Origin: Rhodamnia argentea
Lineage: Eukaryota; Streptophyta; Magnoliopsida; Myrtales; Myrtaceae
Direction of reading: 5' to 3'
DNA length: 64,000 nt
Assembly: GCF_020921035.1 (NCBI RefSeq)
Contig: NC_063155.1
Span: forward strand, 29,567,294-29,631,293
This document shows positions 23,266-34,975 of the stretch, in pieces. The translations under genes and the position numbers were made by a program. The notes below the pieces were generated by a model. It saw nothing but the letters and a program-made list of their open reading frames with translations. It searched no databases and was not told where the DNA came from. The stretch's first letter is position 1. Each line of letters opens with the position of its first letter.

Positions 23266-24930
23266 TCTATGCGGTCACCATCATTTTTCATAAAAAATAA
23301 CCTTTCTCTCTCTTCCATATATTGAAGCGAAACTCGACACTAGTTATTCATTATTTTTTACTGGCTAGCAAATGGTTTTGTCAAACCACACCTCAATGTC
23401 TTTTTTCGAATTCTCTTCTCCCAAGTATAAAGAAAATTATAGTAATGGATAATTTCCTCAAAATTCCATCAAGTTTTCCTCACTTGCAATTGCAAGTTAG
23501 TTCGCAACCTTCTCATCATGTAACAAAAGTTGCTTACTAGAGTTGGCCATCGAAAGTATGTTTAAATACATAGCCCTTCTACTCTTTCTTGTACATGACC
23601 CGTATGTACACCCCAAAATTATAGTTTAACTGGCGAATTAATGTTGATAGATATGAATTGAGTAAAGGAAGAGCGCACGGGCTACGTAACCGTGGAAAAT
23701 TCATCTTCTACGAAGACCTCAGGCAGATTGAACTTCGGAAGGGTTCTTTCAAGACCTAATATCTGATGAATGCAGAAAAGAGATCATCCAAACAAAATAA
23801 AAGTTCCTTGAAATCGACAAAGCAAATCGAATCGAACCAAGGTCGTCTTGCATTCAGCCAAGAGTCAAGATCTACTTCATCTTGGATTCGAGAATTAATA
23901 TTGAACTTAGGTTACAGATCCAAGCAAAAGCAAATTTGTATGTGGAAGCATTTCATCGAGTAACTCTTGAACACAACAATTTTATTATACTAAGGCCATA
24001 GTGTTGGTAAGTAGATCGAGGATTAGCTCTACTACCGGTCCACAAACAAGTTCGGTAGGTCCACTGTCGGCTGCATCCGGGCTGAAAAGACCTTACGAGG
24101 TGGTTTTCCCGTAACTATAGGTCGGTTGGACCTACCTGTCGCGCGTGCTCAAAAGATCAAGGCTCGACGATTTTATTTTCCAAGCATTAGTTAGCAGAAT
24201 AGATTTCTCTTTGATTTTTTTTCTACCCAAACAGTGTTAATCGTGTGTATTATCACGAAGCAAAGTCCTCTATTTTTAGACAATAAAAGGACATTTTCTA
24301 ACTTACCCCTTTAAGGTTCTTCCGTGTCGTCTTAGAGACGACCTTAATGGGACAAGTGATCGAGCAACTCAATCAATTTTGAACAGAAAGGTGTCTAACA
24401 TTGATAGGTTTGTTTTGCTTGCTTTTATGGGCAAAGAGAGGCAGTTCCATGAAGATCAGAAACATCATTGAACATAAACAAAGGAGGTTTTTGCGAGAGT
24501 GACCATGTTATTCCATCTACCTACCTAAGGTACACATGTCTCAAAGCTTTTGGACATTACACCAAGCATATTATTCATGGCGCGAACCTCCAATTTAATT
24601 TGACTAATTAAGTACATTAGTCATCACGTGGACACCCAATGACTAAGTAGCACTATATGGCCTCCAAAGAGCTCGATCACAAGGAAACACATGGGACTAG
24701 AGGAAGGGTCGCCATCGTCAAATGGGTGGGCACCACTAGTCTATAAGAAGACTGGGCAAAAGCCTAACCCATCTCGTACTTTTGGATACCGACCCATTTG
24801 ATCCACGCGTACCCGCACAAGAATTCATCTCGGTCGTCGTTACTCGTTAGAATCTCGCCTTAGTCGATTCCTCCTCTCGCCACGCTGAGTTATTGATTTG
24901 AGAAGGGTCGTCTGTCTCCCTAGACTCTAG
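23266..24930. other. Intergenic region, no recognisable gene
   Basis: Short unrecognised frames only. The right end is the 3' flank of the SAUR gene. Confidence 0.5.
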
Positions 24931-25308
24931 CTAAGCCAAAATCCTCTCGAGCTCGCTAGGCTCGCAAGGGATGGCAAGTGCGCCTTCACGGTCGAACCCG
25001 TATTCTTCGGCCGCCTGCTCCAGGAGCCTGAGGAACGTGGGGTGCGCTAGGTAGCTCAAGGGGATCACGAACCTCTTGGGCCGGTCACCTTCCAGAGCCA
25101 CCACAGCAAAGTGACCTTCCTTCACGTCGTCGGGCACGACGTCGCCACCATTCTCGCTCTCATAGTCGTCCTCCCGGTGATAATAGGATGACCATGGAGA
25201 TGGCGATCTCCTACCGATCGACAGGCTCTTTTGTAGCTTCTCCACCACAATCTTGAGCTTCACAATGCCACTCCTTTTGCTACCGCTTGCTCTACTAAGC
25301 TTAGCCAT
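24931..25308 (-). CDS. SAUR family auxin-responsive protein
   Basis: This is a single intronless frame of 125 residues, as is usual for SAUR genes. After a basic N-terminal part (MAKLSRASGSKRSGIVKLKI) comes the SAUR core at about residues 60-122: DVKEGHFAVVALEGDRPKRF, then VIPLSYLAHPTFLRLLEQAA, EYGFDREGALAIPC and a closing SELERIL. SAURs act in the cell by inhibiting PP2C.D phosphatases and so raise plasma-membrane H+-ATPase activity and growth; some are auxin-induced. The start at 25308 is the first ATG of the frame, with a TATA box about 70 bases upstream. The acidic insert DDYESENGGD before the core is a feature of this copy. The exact subfamily is not assigned. Confidence 0.9.
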   Translation of the reverse strand: MAKLSRASGSKRSGIVKLKIVVEKLQKSLSIGRRSPSPWSSYYHREDDYESENGGDVVPDDVKEGHFAVVALEGDRPKRFVIPLSYLAHPTFLRLLEQAAEEYGFDREGALAIPCEPSELERILA

Positions 25309-25376
25309 TTGGGATTCCTCTCTCTTTATCTTTCTCTTTCTCTCTTGTCGTGGGACGTCGTCTGCTAGAGGGCTCT

Positions 25377-25386
25377 TTATATATAT
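25377..25386 (-). promoter_or_regulatory. TATA box of the SAUR gene
   Basis: On the minus strand TATATATAAA lies about 70-78 bases upstream of the SAUR start codon. The leader between is CT/GA-rich on the genomic strand. Confidence 0.65.
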
Positions 25387-26078
25387 AGAGTGATCAGAGG
25401 CACATGAGAGAGAGGCAGAGAGAGAGATGGACAGTTATGATGCGAGCATCATGACAAGCAGGGTTAAGACTTGAGAGGAAACGACATAAGGTGAGAGAAA
25501 CAGTGGAGAAATCAATACGGGAGAGACCAACGCATGTGAGTAAACTTTCGACTTACCATGAAACGTCGCTTTTCGCTTGTCGCGTCTGCCTTCTGAATTA
25601 TTAACTCCTCTCTCTTTCTTCCCATGCCATGCGGATGCAGCCCCACCTCTCTGGATTTTACTACGACCTGCCAGTGTTGGTGCTCTCTTTGAATGTCCGC
25701 CACATGCCACTCGGAGCAAAGATTTGACGCCAGGAATGTATGTTCGGACGCGTATCTTCTTTTCTTTCACGTACCAGTTACGTTCACACGTCGGTATCTG
25801 ATCCATACATGACTATGGCCTTCTCCTTTCGAGCTTAAACGTCCATCTCAATCAACCTTTGCATTCGGTTCTCACAGATTGGCATCTGTATTAACTTTAG
25901 ATGCTGGAGTGCAACGAGATCCAAGTACAGATGCGCACATCTCCCCGGCCTATATAATTTCGGATACGGTATTTTTCCTCGTCCTATCGAATTTGGAAGG
26001 CCTCACATGGTCACATCTAAGGCAGTTTCGTCATTGGCAGCCGGAGAAAATTTAGTCCTTCTACAAATGAGGTTAGTC
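25387..26078. other. SAUR upstream region
   Basis: The SAUR promoter lies here. Open frames at 25435-25806 (minus) and 25577-25801 (plus) overlap each other and carry no recognisable domain. Confidence 0.45.
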
Positions 26079-26086
26079 ATAATAGC

Positions 26087-26569
26087 TGGGGGTGAGCATG
26101 GTAGACCGTTGGGAACCAATCTGGTTCCAACTTCTAGGATATGTAGGGGAGGTTCCGGTTTCCAAAACTCAAGAACTAGTTCCTACGGGCAGGTGGAACC
26201 CGAGACAAGTCTATATTTCTCTTGTTTTATTTCTTGCCGTGATCCTAGGGCATAAATTTGAGCTTCTATTTTCGACAGTATCCATGAATGAGGCTTTAAA
26301 TTTGTTGATATTTCATATTCTTCATGTGTCTAAATATGCGTTGTGATCGGAAGATCTTAGTAGCAAATGGTGGCCATTAGAGGTGATGATTTACTATAAT
26401 CGTTCAATTAAGAATACATATGGAACCCGAGTAAACGAAACCTATGACAAGATAGGTTCTAGATTCCAGTGTATGCAAGGTAAACTTTATATTTCAAAAA
26501 TTGAAGAACCGGTTCCGATGGATAGGTTGTAGGTGGTACCCAAATAGACCCCGAAAGCACTCACCCCTA
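26087..26569 (-). mobile_element. hAT-type non-autonomous element (family H), copy 1
   Basis: The ends TGGGGGTGAGCATGG and, reverse complemented, TAGGGGTGAGTGCTTTC form short inverted repeats. The flanks ATAATAGC (26079-26086) and ATTATAAC (26570-26577) match at 6 of 8 bases, as for an aged hAT duplication. GGTTCC-type subterminal motifs occur near both ends. Internal sequence is in reverse orientation relative to the copy at 28727. Confidence 0.65.
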
Positions 26570-26577
26570 ATTATAAC

Positions 26578-27397
26578 TATCCAAAGTTTTTCTCCATCTC
26601 CTACTTGGCAATTGAGTAGACGACCAAGGAGAGACGCCGGACCAAAGGAGTGTGATTTTTTTCATTTTTTTTTTTTTTTTGGTCGAAGAACGTGTGTTAT
26701 GTGTGTATATATCCGCATTCACAATTCGCTTTACGACTCACAAAGGGTTTCAAACTCTTAGAACAAGAACGTGTTCCAAAATAGGTTTGGGACAGAACAC
26801 GCCAAAGTCAGAACCTTCATAGTGCGACGCCGGCAGTAATAGTCCGTGAACCGTCCGAGCATGTTCTGTTTAAGCGAAACGAGAGAAACGTGGGTGATCA
26901 AGATTCGGGCCAGAAAACGCGCATGCCGGCTATAGAACATATCATTTCGCGTGTGACCTCTGCAAAAATTACTGTTTGGAAGTAAGATCAACAATGAAAA
27001 ATTGCTCGTCATACACAAGAAGCCGAGGTCGATGCATGTGGTGCGTCTCAGAAGAATTCAATGAGTATAGTCTTTTCGATTGCATATATAGTGGCCGGTG
27101 GATTTGATTTCGTGGATATGGAGAGAGGACGAAGAAGTTTCCAGAGACGTAAATCCAGAGAAGAACAATCTCTGATGAACTTGTCACTTGTGTGGTTCGC
27201 ATGCATGTTGGTCCTGCTCAGAACGAATGGCTTTAGCTTAAAGTTTCAGAAAGAGAGAGAGGGCAACGTCTGAATGTGAGCGGGCGTTCGTGCATGCAAT
27301 TTCCTACCTTAAACTCTCTATAATTTCTCCTCACCAACCAACTTGAAAATAACTTTTCCTTCGTGTGGACGAGCAATTGACAGATATATACTGGCGT
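26578..27397. other. Intergenic region, no recognisable gene
   Basis: Three overlapping short frames on both strands, none recognised. A poly-T run lies near 26665-26680. Confidence 0.45.
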
Positions 27398-27406
27398 TGA
27401 AAAGTT

Positions 27407-28078
27407 GGGAAAACTGTCCCCAAAAAAATATTGAACTTATTGCACAATTGTCAACTCAGTCATACATCCTTTAATCGCGTCAATTTTTCTTTTTTTGAGT
27501 ATTAAACATTTTCATGTTATGTCAATTGATTCAATCCGACCAATTTTGGTCGAAGACCGCTAACGCAGATATCGGTCATCCTACGTGCACGGTCAATACT
27601 TTTGTAGAGAACTTTTAATAATATTTCGAGATTTTCTCGAATTTTTTATTATGTGTTTTTCTTTTTTTAATTTTTTTTTCTGTTTCTTCTCTTTTCCTTC
27701 TTTTTTTTACCGTGGCCAGCGAGAGTTATCGGGCCCTCGCCCGTGACCGGTGATCGCTTAGCTGCCCTCACCCAATGGCCAGCCAAGGCCTAGCGACCCC
27801 CACTGGCCACCTTAAAGAGAAAAAAAAAAAGATAAGGAAAAGAGAAGAATAGAAATAAAATGTAAATAAATAATTACTAAAAAATTACCTACGTCAATGC
27901 CAATCGTGTCACATAAAAAAGGGTCAGTATTCACGTCAGCAATTTTCAATCAAAATTAGTCATATTAACTTGATTGGAAAAGTGTGCAAATGTTTAATAT
28001 TTAATTGACATAATTAAAAAGTTTTTCATTGAATTGGCAAAAGTATAATAAATTCAGTGTCTTTTGAATAATTATTGA
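27407..28078. mobile_element. MULE-like non-autonomous element (family B)
   Basis: The left arm holds ATATTGAACTTATTGCAC and the right arm, reverse complemented, holds ACACTGAATTTATTATAC. The flanks TGAAAAGTT (27398-27406) and TGAAAAGCT (28079-28087) match at 8 of 9 bases, which fits a Mutator-like duplication. A GC-rich core at about 27713-27815 sits between T-rich and A-rich blocks. The start of another copy is at 63906. It is non-coding. Confidence 0.75.
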
Positions 28079-28087
28079 TGAAAAGCT

Positions 28088-28726
28088 AGGGCTGCTTCTT
28101 ACGTGGCAGAGTCCTGGATACCTCCATGGCCCACACTCGACCTTTCAGAACCCACCCCCTTTTGACTTCAATAAGGTACTTAAAATACCCTATAAACACG
28201 TAGTTAAGAAATGAGAATTCAAGCCTATTTATAAGCTTTATTACATGATTATCTACGAGAATAAGATAAACATGATACCGAATATAATCAATTAAGGATA
28301 AGGAATATCAAAGGAAATACATGAATAATCCCGACGGATGTGCGGAATCAAGTAGATATCCTAATATTGCTAACACGATGAAACTTCTCATCTTGAAATC
28401 AACTCAATGATCAAAACTTAAAAGAAGTACCCTTATCAGCAGCTGAACCTTGTTCGTGTAATGAGTTTACCAAATCAAATTGTTGATTACTTGTTGCGGG
28501 GATAATGCAAACCGAATGGGCAACTAGGTTTTTTTTTTTGTAAGTATAATTAGCGACTCATAGTGAAAGATTGTCCGTGTGTCTATACTAAATTTAGTCG
28601 ATCGATAATTCAAACATCATAAGAACATCACATTTTTTTAGAGGGAGGTTAATTAGTCTTAGTTTGTACTGTAAGTAAAGTTCTACTACCAAGCTCTTAT
28701 TTATGGAGGTTAGATAATAAAACTTA
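28088..28726. other. Intergenic region, nothing recognised
   Basis: AT-rich DNA without a recognisable gene or a bounded repeat. Confidence 0.45.
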
Positions 28727-29260
28727 GGGGTGATCGGTTCCGGGTTCTACGTTAGAGGTTCCACTTAGAACCTGGAACTACTCGTCGGAATAGATTTCTC
28801 ATTCTTTTGGAACCTAAAATCCACCATGCATATCTTGGAACATGAAACATACTTTATCACGGGTTCCGGAGTCGGTTTCGGGGTTTACCCATATTCTACA
28901 TGTATTCTTATTTGAACGATTGTAGTGAATCATCACATTTAATGTCCATCACTTGCTGCTGCAATCCACTAACCACAACTCACATTTATATACAAGAAGA
29001 ATATTAAATATTAATAAAGTAAAAGTCTCAGTCATAAATATAGCCGGAAATTGCATCTCAAACTAGTGGTTCCGGGTTATACATTTATCATTTGATGCCC
29101 TAGAACACGTAGGATCATGCGAAAACATATATCAAGAAAAATATAAAAACTTATTCTAGGTTCCAAGTTCTAGATGGTGAAATTTGAAACCTATTCGTCG
29201 AAACGGATTCCTTATTTTTTGAAACCCGAAACTTACTCTACATACCTATAGCCACACCAT
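28727..29260 (+). mobile_element. hAT-type non-autonomous element (family H), copy 2, right end lost
   Basis: It starts TTAGGGGTGATCGGTTCCGG and shares long segments with the other two copies, for example a GAACGATTGTAGTGAA tract that is inverted in copy 1. It also holds a GTGGTTCCG segment at about 29065 that matches copy 3. No matching right terminus is visible, so the end near 29260 is approximate. Confidence 0.55.
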
Positions 29261-30339
29261 CACCACAACTCCTCCCGGAGTCCACTGTTGCCGCTGCTTC
29301 ATCAATAACCAGCCTATCCATCGTTGACTAGTCTTGCTACGTCGCCTCCCTCTGGACTTCAGATTGAGATAGTTGAGATTCATGTGTCTACCTGAATCTG
29401 GGCAAACTTAGTGCTAATGTGCTATACGTCAACCAAATTTTTGGAAAGTATTTAATGGGCGGATCGATAGGAAACAAAATATTCTAAAAAGTGCATGAAC
29501 TTACGTGTTCTTTATTGTGAAAAAATGGTGCGAGTTTCCACTTTCTGTTTGAATTTTGAAGCAGTTTATGTGAAGAACCATGGTGCCCAATACCAAGCAT
29601 ATAACATTATCGTATTTAGGTTACTACCTCCGATTTTAACTCGCTTCTCACCTGACCAATATAATTTCTCTTGGCTTTGGGGCAGCACCAACTACCGGGG
29701 GCACGGGTCGATATATCTTAGTAACTATAGGTATAGTAAGATTAGAAGATTATCAAATTCAGTTCGATTAGTAGAGTATTCAAAGGTTCCGGATACTCCG
29801 GTCTCAGGGAAGAAAGAGATAACCATTGAAAATATGGACCGTCTTGTTTTATATCTTCCGATGCCCACTTGAACTTAGTCGATATTTATCTCCCAAATAG
29901 TTAGATGACAATATATTAGTATGCCTAGGGTTTAGTCTAGTATAGACAATTATGTTTTCTTACCTCATCGAACATAACAAGATGTCTGCACGATGTCATT
30001 AAGCTGGGTCCCACCGTCCGGTTTGTCACGGAAATTGGACATTGACGCACTCCGCAAATGTAGCTTTCTTATGACAGGACTGAAAAGAACAGTGCCAATC
30101 ACGACACTTTCGGTCATCCGACATTTTATTTTTTTTAGGGTATTTTTCTCTATTAATTATCATTAGAGTATTTCTTTATATTCTCCCGTATCTTTTAAAA
30201 TTGCACATGTATTTTCATTTAATTATACATATGCTTGATTGATATGTCAACTTGAAAGATCATCCACCGCCGCCTTTTCGTCCACAGACAAACACTACGA
30301 CAGGACTCGCTGCCCTTGGACTAACCAGATGAATAGCCA
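29261..30339. other. Intergenic region, no recognisable gene
   Basis: A plus-strand frame at 29495-29872 (125 codons) has no recognisable domain or exon partner and is not called. Confidence 0.45.
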
Positions 30340-30347
30340 CCTACCGC

Positions 30348-30530
30348 TAGAGGTGGCCGGTTCCTTGGAACCGGCGGTTCCCGTTCCGGGTTTGGAACCG
30401 CCGGTTCCGGTTCTTAGGCCCAAAGGCTATTTTCCCCTAAGTCTCCTCCTTTTTTAAAAAAAAAGGGTTGGAATCGTGGGCCCGGTCAACGGGCCGGTTC
30501 CAGGCCCACGGTTCAATTTGGCCATGTCTA
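30348..30530. mobile_element. Short hAT-type element (183 bp) with 8-bp target-site duplication
   Basis: The ends are TAGAGGTGGCCGGTTCC and, reverse complemented, TAGACATGGCCAAATTGAAC. The flanks CCTACCGC (30340-30347) and CATACTGC (30531-30538) match at 6 of 8 bases. The interior is rich in GGTTCCGG and its complement. Its right end, reverse complemented, is close to the left end of the 2.9 kb hAT element at 35880, with the shared phrase CGTGGGCCTGGAACCGGCCC, so it may be a deletion derivative of that family. Confidence 0.75.
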
Positions 30531-30644
30531 CATACTGCAACGACATTCTCTTGCTTGATGACATCTTCAACACATTGAATCGCTTCGGCCATCCACGTGG
30601 GCATTTTTGGGATCTTTTATTTAAACTCAAGTTGACATTTTTTT

Positions 30645-31174
30645 AGAGGTGAGGGATTTCAAGTTCCGTACTGATTCCACTAGAAACCTATAACCTACTC
30701 GTCATAACAAGTTTATCATTTTTTGGAACCCGAAACATATCTTGTGTACTCTAGAACTTGAAACATACCATATCACAGATTCCAAGCTCTACCTAGGTTC
30801 CACATATAATTCATTTGATGACCACCACTTGCGGCTACACTTCATCGACCACGACTCGTACTTAGACGCACGAATAAATATGAAACATTAATGAAGTAAA
30901 AATCGCAGTCATAAATGTCACTGAAAATGAAAACTTAGACTAGTGGTTCCGAATTAGAAACGCATTATCGGACATCATGAAATACCGTAAGATCACATGC
31001 GATGACATATATAAAAAAAAAAACCACATAACTTATTACATGTTACGGGTTCCCTAATTTTTTTTAACTTGAAACTTACTTTGCAAACCTCGTAACCCGA
31101 AACTAGACAAGTGCCCCACCAGTCCGATTCTAGGTTCCACGTTCTACTTTGAAACTATGCTCACTCCTAAATTA
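30645..31174 (+). mobile_element. hAT-type non-autonomous element (family H), copy 3
   Basis: The left end TAGAGGTGAGGGATTTC and the right end, reverse complemented (TAGGAGTGAGCATAGTTTC), form an inverted pair. Internal phrases (GTCATAAATG, GTGGTTCCGAATTAG, GATCACATGCGATGACATAT) match copy 2. No convincing target-site duplication is seen. Confidence 0.55.
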
Positions 31175-31614
31175 TCGTATGCCATTTACCTTATTAGAGA
31201 TAATTAGAATAATTCTCGTGATGCACCTCATCTCTCGGGATTGCATATATATCTCCTTTGATTATGCATATATGTAACTGAGATAATCATCTAATAAAAC
31301 CTATAAACAGTTTTATCTACTTTCCATTGTATAACATAGAAGTATACAGAAACTCCATAGTTTCCGTTTTTGTTTTGCGTATTTATTATCTAAATATTGA
31401 AACACGACTTCAGCAGATGCATCCAAGGAAAAGTGGTGGAACTGATGAGGGGCTCTTCTCTCACTAGTTTGCTTCTCCAACTAGAAGATGCATGCTTGCG
31501 TTTCAAGACTTAATAATCCCTGAAAGGGATTTGATGAAGCATATTCAACAAGGGCTTCTACGTCTATGATTTCACAAAATGAAAAAGAAGAAAGAACATA
31601 AATCTTCAAGATTT
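31175..31614. other. Intergenic region, nothing recognised
   Basis: AT-rich DNA with no gene or bounded repeat recognised. Confidence 0.45.
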
Positions 31615-32734
31615 AGAGCATGTTTGATAATATTTCTGTTCCTCTGATTTCGTTTCCCGAAACAAAAAAGAATCAGAAATATATTTGGTAATGCAAATGA
31701 TTCGATTCTCGCTCCCGGAAACACTTTTGGACCAAAAATAAGAAGTAAAAAAAAGTTTCTTTAAAAAAAAAAAAAGAACACTTTTGAGAATAAAAAAGGC
31801 AATGATAGTCTTCTCTCACTTTTGTCGTGCACCCAGGCCGAGTCAACCCAACCTGATCTGGATATTTTTTTTAATAAAAATTTAGGAAATTAATTAAAAA
31901 ATAGAAAATGATTAAAAAATAAAAAATGCAAAATTCTTTAAAATTCTTTAAAAAAAAAAAGGAAAAAATCAGAAAAAATTCCAAAATTTTCAAAAAATTA
32001 TCAAAAATTAGGAGATGGGTCATTATGGCCAATCTTATTTTTGGCGATTTTTCCTTTTGATTTATCCCAAATGACGATTTTGCCCCTCATCAGCAATTAG
32101 TTTCGAAAAATCTTGAAAATTTCCCAAAAATCTCAAAAAGTAAGAAATTGGTACATTCAACTAGCCAATCTTATTTTTGGTGATTTTGCCTTTCGATTTT
32201 TCCTAAGCCCCGTCTAATTTGTTACCCGAGTACCATGCTGCATCAATGACCATCCATATGGTATTCAAGGATAAAAGTGAGCTACCTATATGGCAGAGAT
32301 GAAATTTATTCATTGTGAGCAATAAAAGATAATCAAAGTCACCTCTTTCATCCTTAGCATATACATAGCCTCAAGAAAAGCATGAAAAAATAACAATTTT
32401 AGCATATTATCCTTCCAAGGAATAAACCTAAAGCATCTCTATTTTGGTCAAAAAGATGTCATGGTGCAAGAGGATCGCAACTTTGGGGTATGAAGAAAGT
32501 CATCAAATGTGATTATGTAATTATTTGATTTAAATAACAAATTGGAAAGAGAAATTATTTCCCAAAACATAAATTTTGTGCGATTACCAAACGCGTTTTT
32601 GTTTCGAGAACGGAAATTTTATGCAATTACAAAATGAATTCCGATTCTCTAAAACTCATCCGAAAATAGAATCAAAAAAGTTGATTCTAATTAGAATCAT
32701 TTTTTTAAAACAAAAATGTTATCAAATACGCCCT
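31615..32734. mobile_element. TIR element with AGAGCATGTTTGATAA-type ends
   Basis: The left AGAGCATGTTTGATAATATT and the right, reverse complemented, AGGGCGTATTTGATAACATT pair as imperfect terminal repeats of roughly 26 bases. GATTCTAATTAGAATC-type palindromic wording lies near the right end. The interior is A/T-rich and non-coding. Ends of this kind are common in plant hAT MITEs, but no target-site duplication is clear. Confidence 0.55.
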
Positions 32735-33894
32735 TATTGGCCGTCGGTTTCGCTTGGTCTACGTCATTAATTGTCCAAGATATTTTGGGAGGGAAAAAAA
32801 GGGAAAGCTCTCTAACGTTATGTTCCAGAGTTGTCAAGGGGACCCCCTCCTACAATGCCACGCCTTGGACACATGGGATCATTTCTTTTCGACCTTATGT
32901 AATTGGGACATAAGCGGAAGCACTTTTCTAGTCCACGTAAGCACACGCGCATGAGCTGGACAATGAAAAGCGAGGGAGAAAATCTCAATCGTCTGACGTT
33001 GATGCTCATTGTGGGGCCTCTCGCCTAGCTGTCATCAGAGATATTTTCCCAAGACATTATTGGGAAGATTGGACCCTATTTTGTTTGGGACATCGTGTCC
33101 TTCAACTTCAAGCAACTGGACTTATGACACGGTCGCCACATGCGAGAGAATTCGAAGTCAGATCTTCGTATCTTTCCAGAGATAAGAACACGTACTCTTC
33201 AATGTGCAAAATGAGCCAGATTCTTTAAAATTATTATCCAGAAAAGGAAGGTTTTTTTTTTTCTTTTTGTTATGGAAACACGAACGATCGGTCATCACAT
33301 GTGACAGATTAATTAATGTTTAATTCTCGAAAAATAAAAAATTAGGATATAGATACAAAGTGCAATTGAAGTTGAAAAGGGGAGACAGTCAAAGCACGGG
33401 TTTTTGAGTAGAGAAACTCGTTTGATAAAAACACAAGATTTTATTGTCATAGCATAAATTCGTTTGATAACAATATAAAATTATTATGTTTGTGATGGAG
33501 GTCAGGGTTGCGATGTGAGGGAGAGCTACGGTTATGGTAACGGGTGATCGGCGGACGGCGGCTAGATAGAAAAACGAAATTGCTTTGTCAAATAGATTTT
33601 TATTTCAAATCTGATTTTGAAAATAAATAAATAAATAAAGAATAAAAGAGATAAGTTTTTTCATGACACATAATCAATCAGGAGGACAGTGTCGAGCCTG
33701 TCCTTCGTTCTGACGGGCATCGATCATGTCGGTTTTGCGGGCTCCTTCCATGAGTACACCAACGCCAACCTGCCCCAAAATAAATAAACAAAGGGTAAAG
33801 CAAAATAATTTTCAATAAATGAAAAGGGTTTCAATAGCATCCGAATTATTCCTTTTTCCCAAAAAAAAAAAAAAAAACATTGCTATCATCATTG
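32735..33894. other. Intergenic region, no recognisable gene
   Basis: Short overlapping frames at 32716-33009 are unrecognised. An A-run of about 18 bases lies at 33860-33878. Confidence 0.45.
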
Positions 33895-34185
33895 AACTTT
33901 CCATTTATTTAATATAATCTCTGATTTTTTGTCCAGTGTATAATATCGTCCCTGAACTTTTAATTTATTCATCATGATCTCTAAACTTTGGTCTAATACT
34001 AAAATGCAATGTCGTCCAATACGGCTCTCGAACTTTCAAGCATTTTCGTATAGTTTAAGAATTACGTCGAATATTTATCAATAGTTTAAAGATCACATCG
34101 AACAAATTAAAAATTATAGGAACGACGTTGCACGTTGGATCAAAATTCAAGGATCACATTATATATGGATGACATTGACCGTCGC
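33895..34185. mobile_element. Family A element, diverged copy
   Basis: It shows the same left-arm and right-arm wording as 4948-5254 (TGAACTTTTAATTTATTCATC, GATCACATCGAACAAATTAA, then GGATCAAAATTCAAGGATCAC). Ends are approximate. It is non-coding. Confidence 0.55.
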
Positions 34186-34850
34186 ACCAAGATTTAAGAG
34201 CCCTTTTATGTTATTATTCTTACTTACTTAAATTGGATTAATCAATGGGGAGCTCGACAAGCAAGGACAGTACAACGTACGACACTGATGATGCTAACCC
34301 TTCATTGCTTGTGAAGGTCTTGGGGGGGACATTGGTCCCATGAATATGATCCCCCACAATCACTCGTGTGGAGTCACAGTCAGTGTAGCCAGGTCCCCAA
34401 GCTCGGCTTAGATCTTAACTCAAAGGTCCGACACGTTTGGCGAAAAGAGAAAATATCCAACGGGGAAGAGAATCAAAAAGCTTTTACCTCCTGATGTTAA
34501 ATGACTTTCCTTTATCGAGTAAGAGAATGAACGAACTGTCTGAGTGCTTTTGGACCGACACCGTACATCGGTCGCTTCAGTCGCCTCTTCTTCTTTTGGA
34601 TGAAGAGCTAGGAAAGAGATCCCTCCGGCCGCGAGGTGCGACCCGTCATTCGCTATCATCCCATACTTAGTGTGCTTTTAGAAAGCAAAGGAATGCTGCA
34701 AATCAAGTGCAAATTGCAACACATTGAGCCCATCTTGTGCTCTGCTCAAGTGACCTCATTCCTGAGGTGCTGAATGATTAGTGATTACATGAAATTTGGC
34801 TATTGGGGCTCACCGCCCAGGTTAAGGTTAATGATCGCCCCACATTAAAG
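34186..34850. other. Intergenic region, nothing recognised
   Basis: Unremarkable DNA with short overlapping frames at 34420-34670 that carry no recognisable domain. Confidence 0.4.
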
Positions 34851-34975
34851 TAGGGGTGAGCACCATAACCGGATTGAATTGGGAATCGGCCTGAACCGGT
34901 CACTTCTTTGGAACCGATGATAATCAGCCCAGTTCCGATTCCGGTTGTGGACCAAATCATCGGAACCGCCTAGAT
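34851..34975 (+). mobile_element. hAT-type terminal fragment
   Basis: It begins TAGGGGTGAGCACC and carries repeated AACCGG and GGAACCG motifs like the ends of the other hAT elements here. Only one terminus is recognisable, so it is a solo end or a heavily deleted copy. Confidence 0.5.

Noticed and set aside
29495-29872. 125-codon plus-strand frame in the transposon-rich region
   Set aside because: No known domain, and it sits between decayed repeats.
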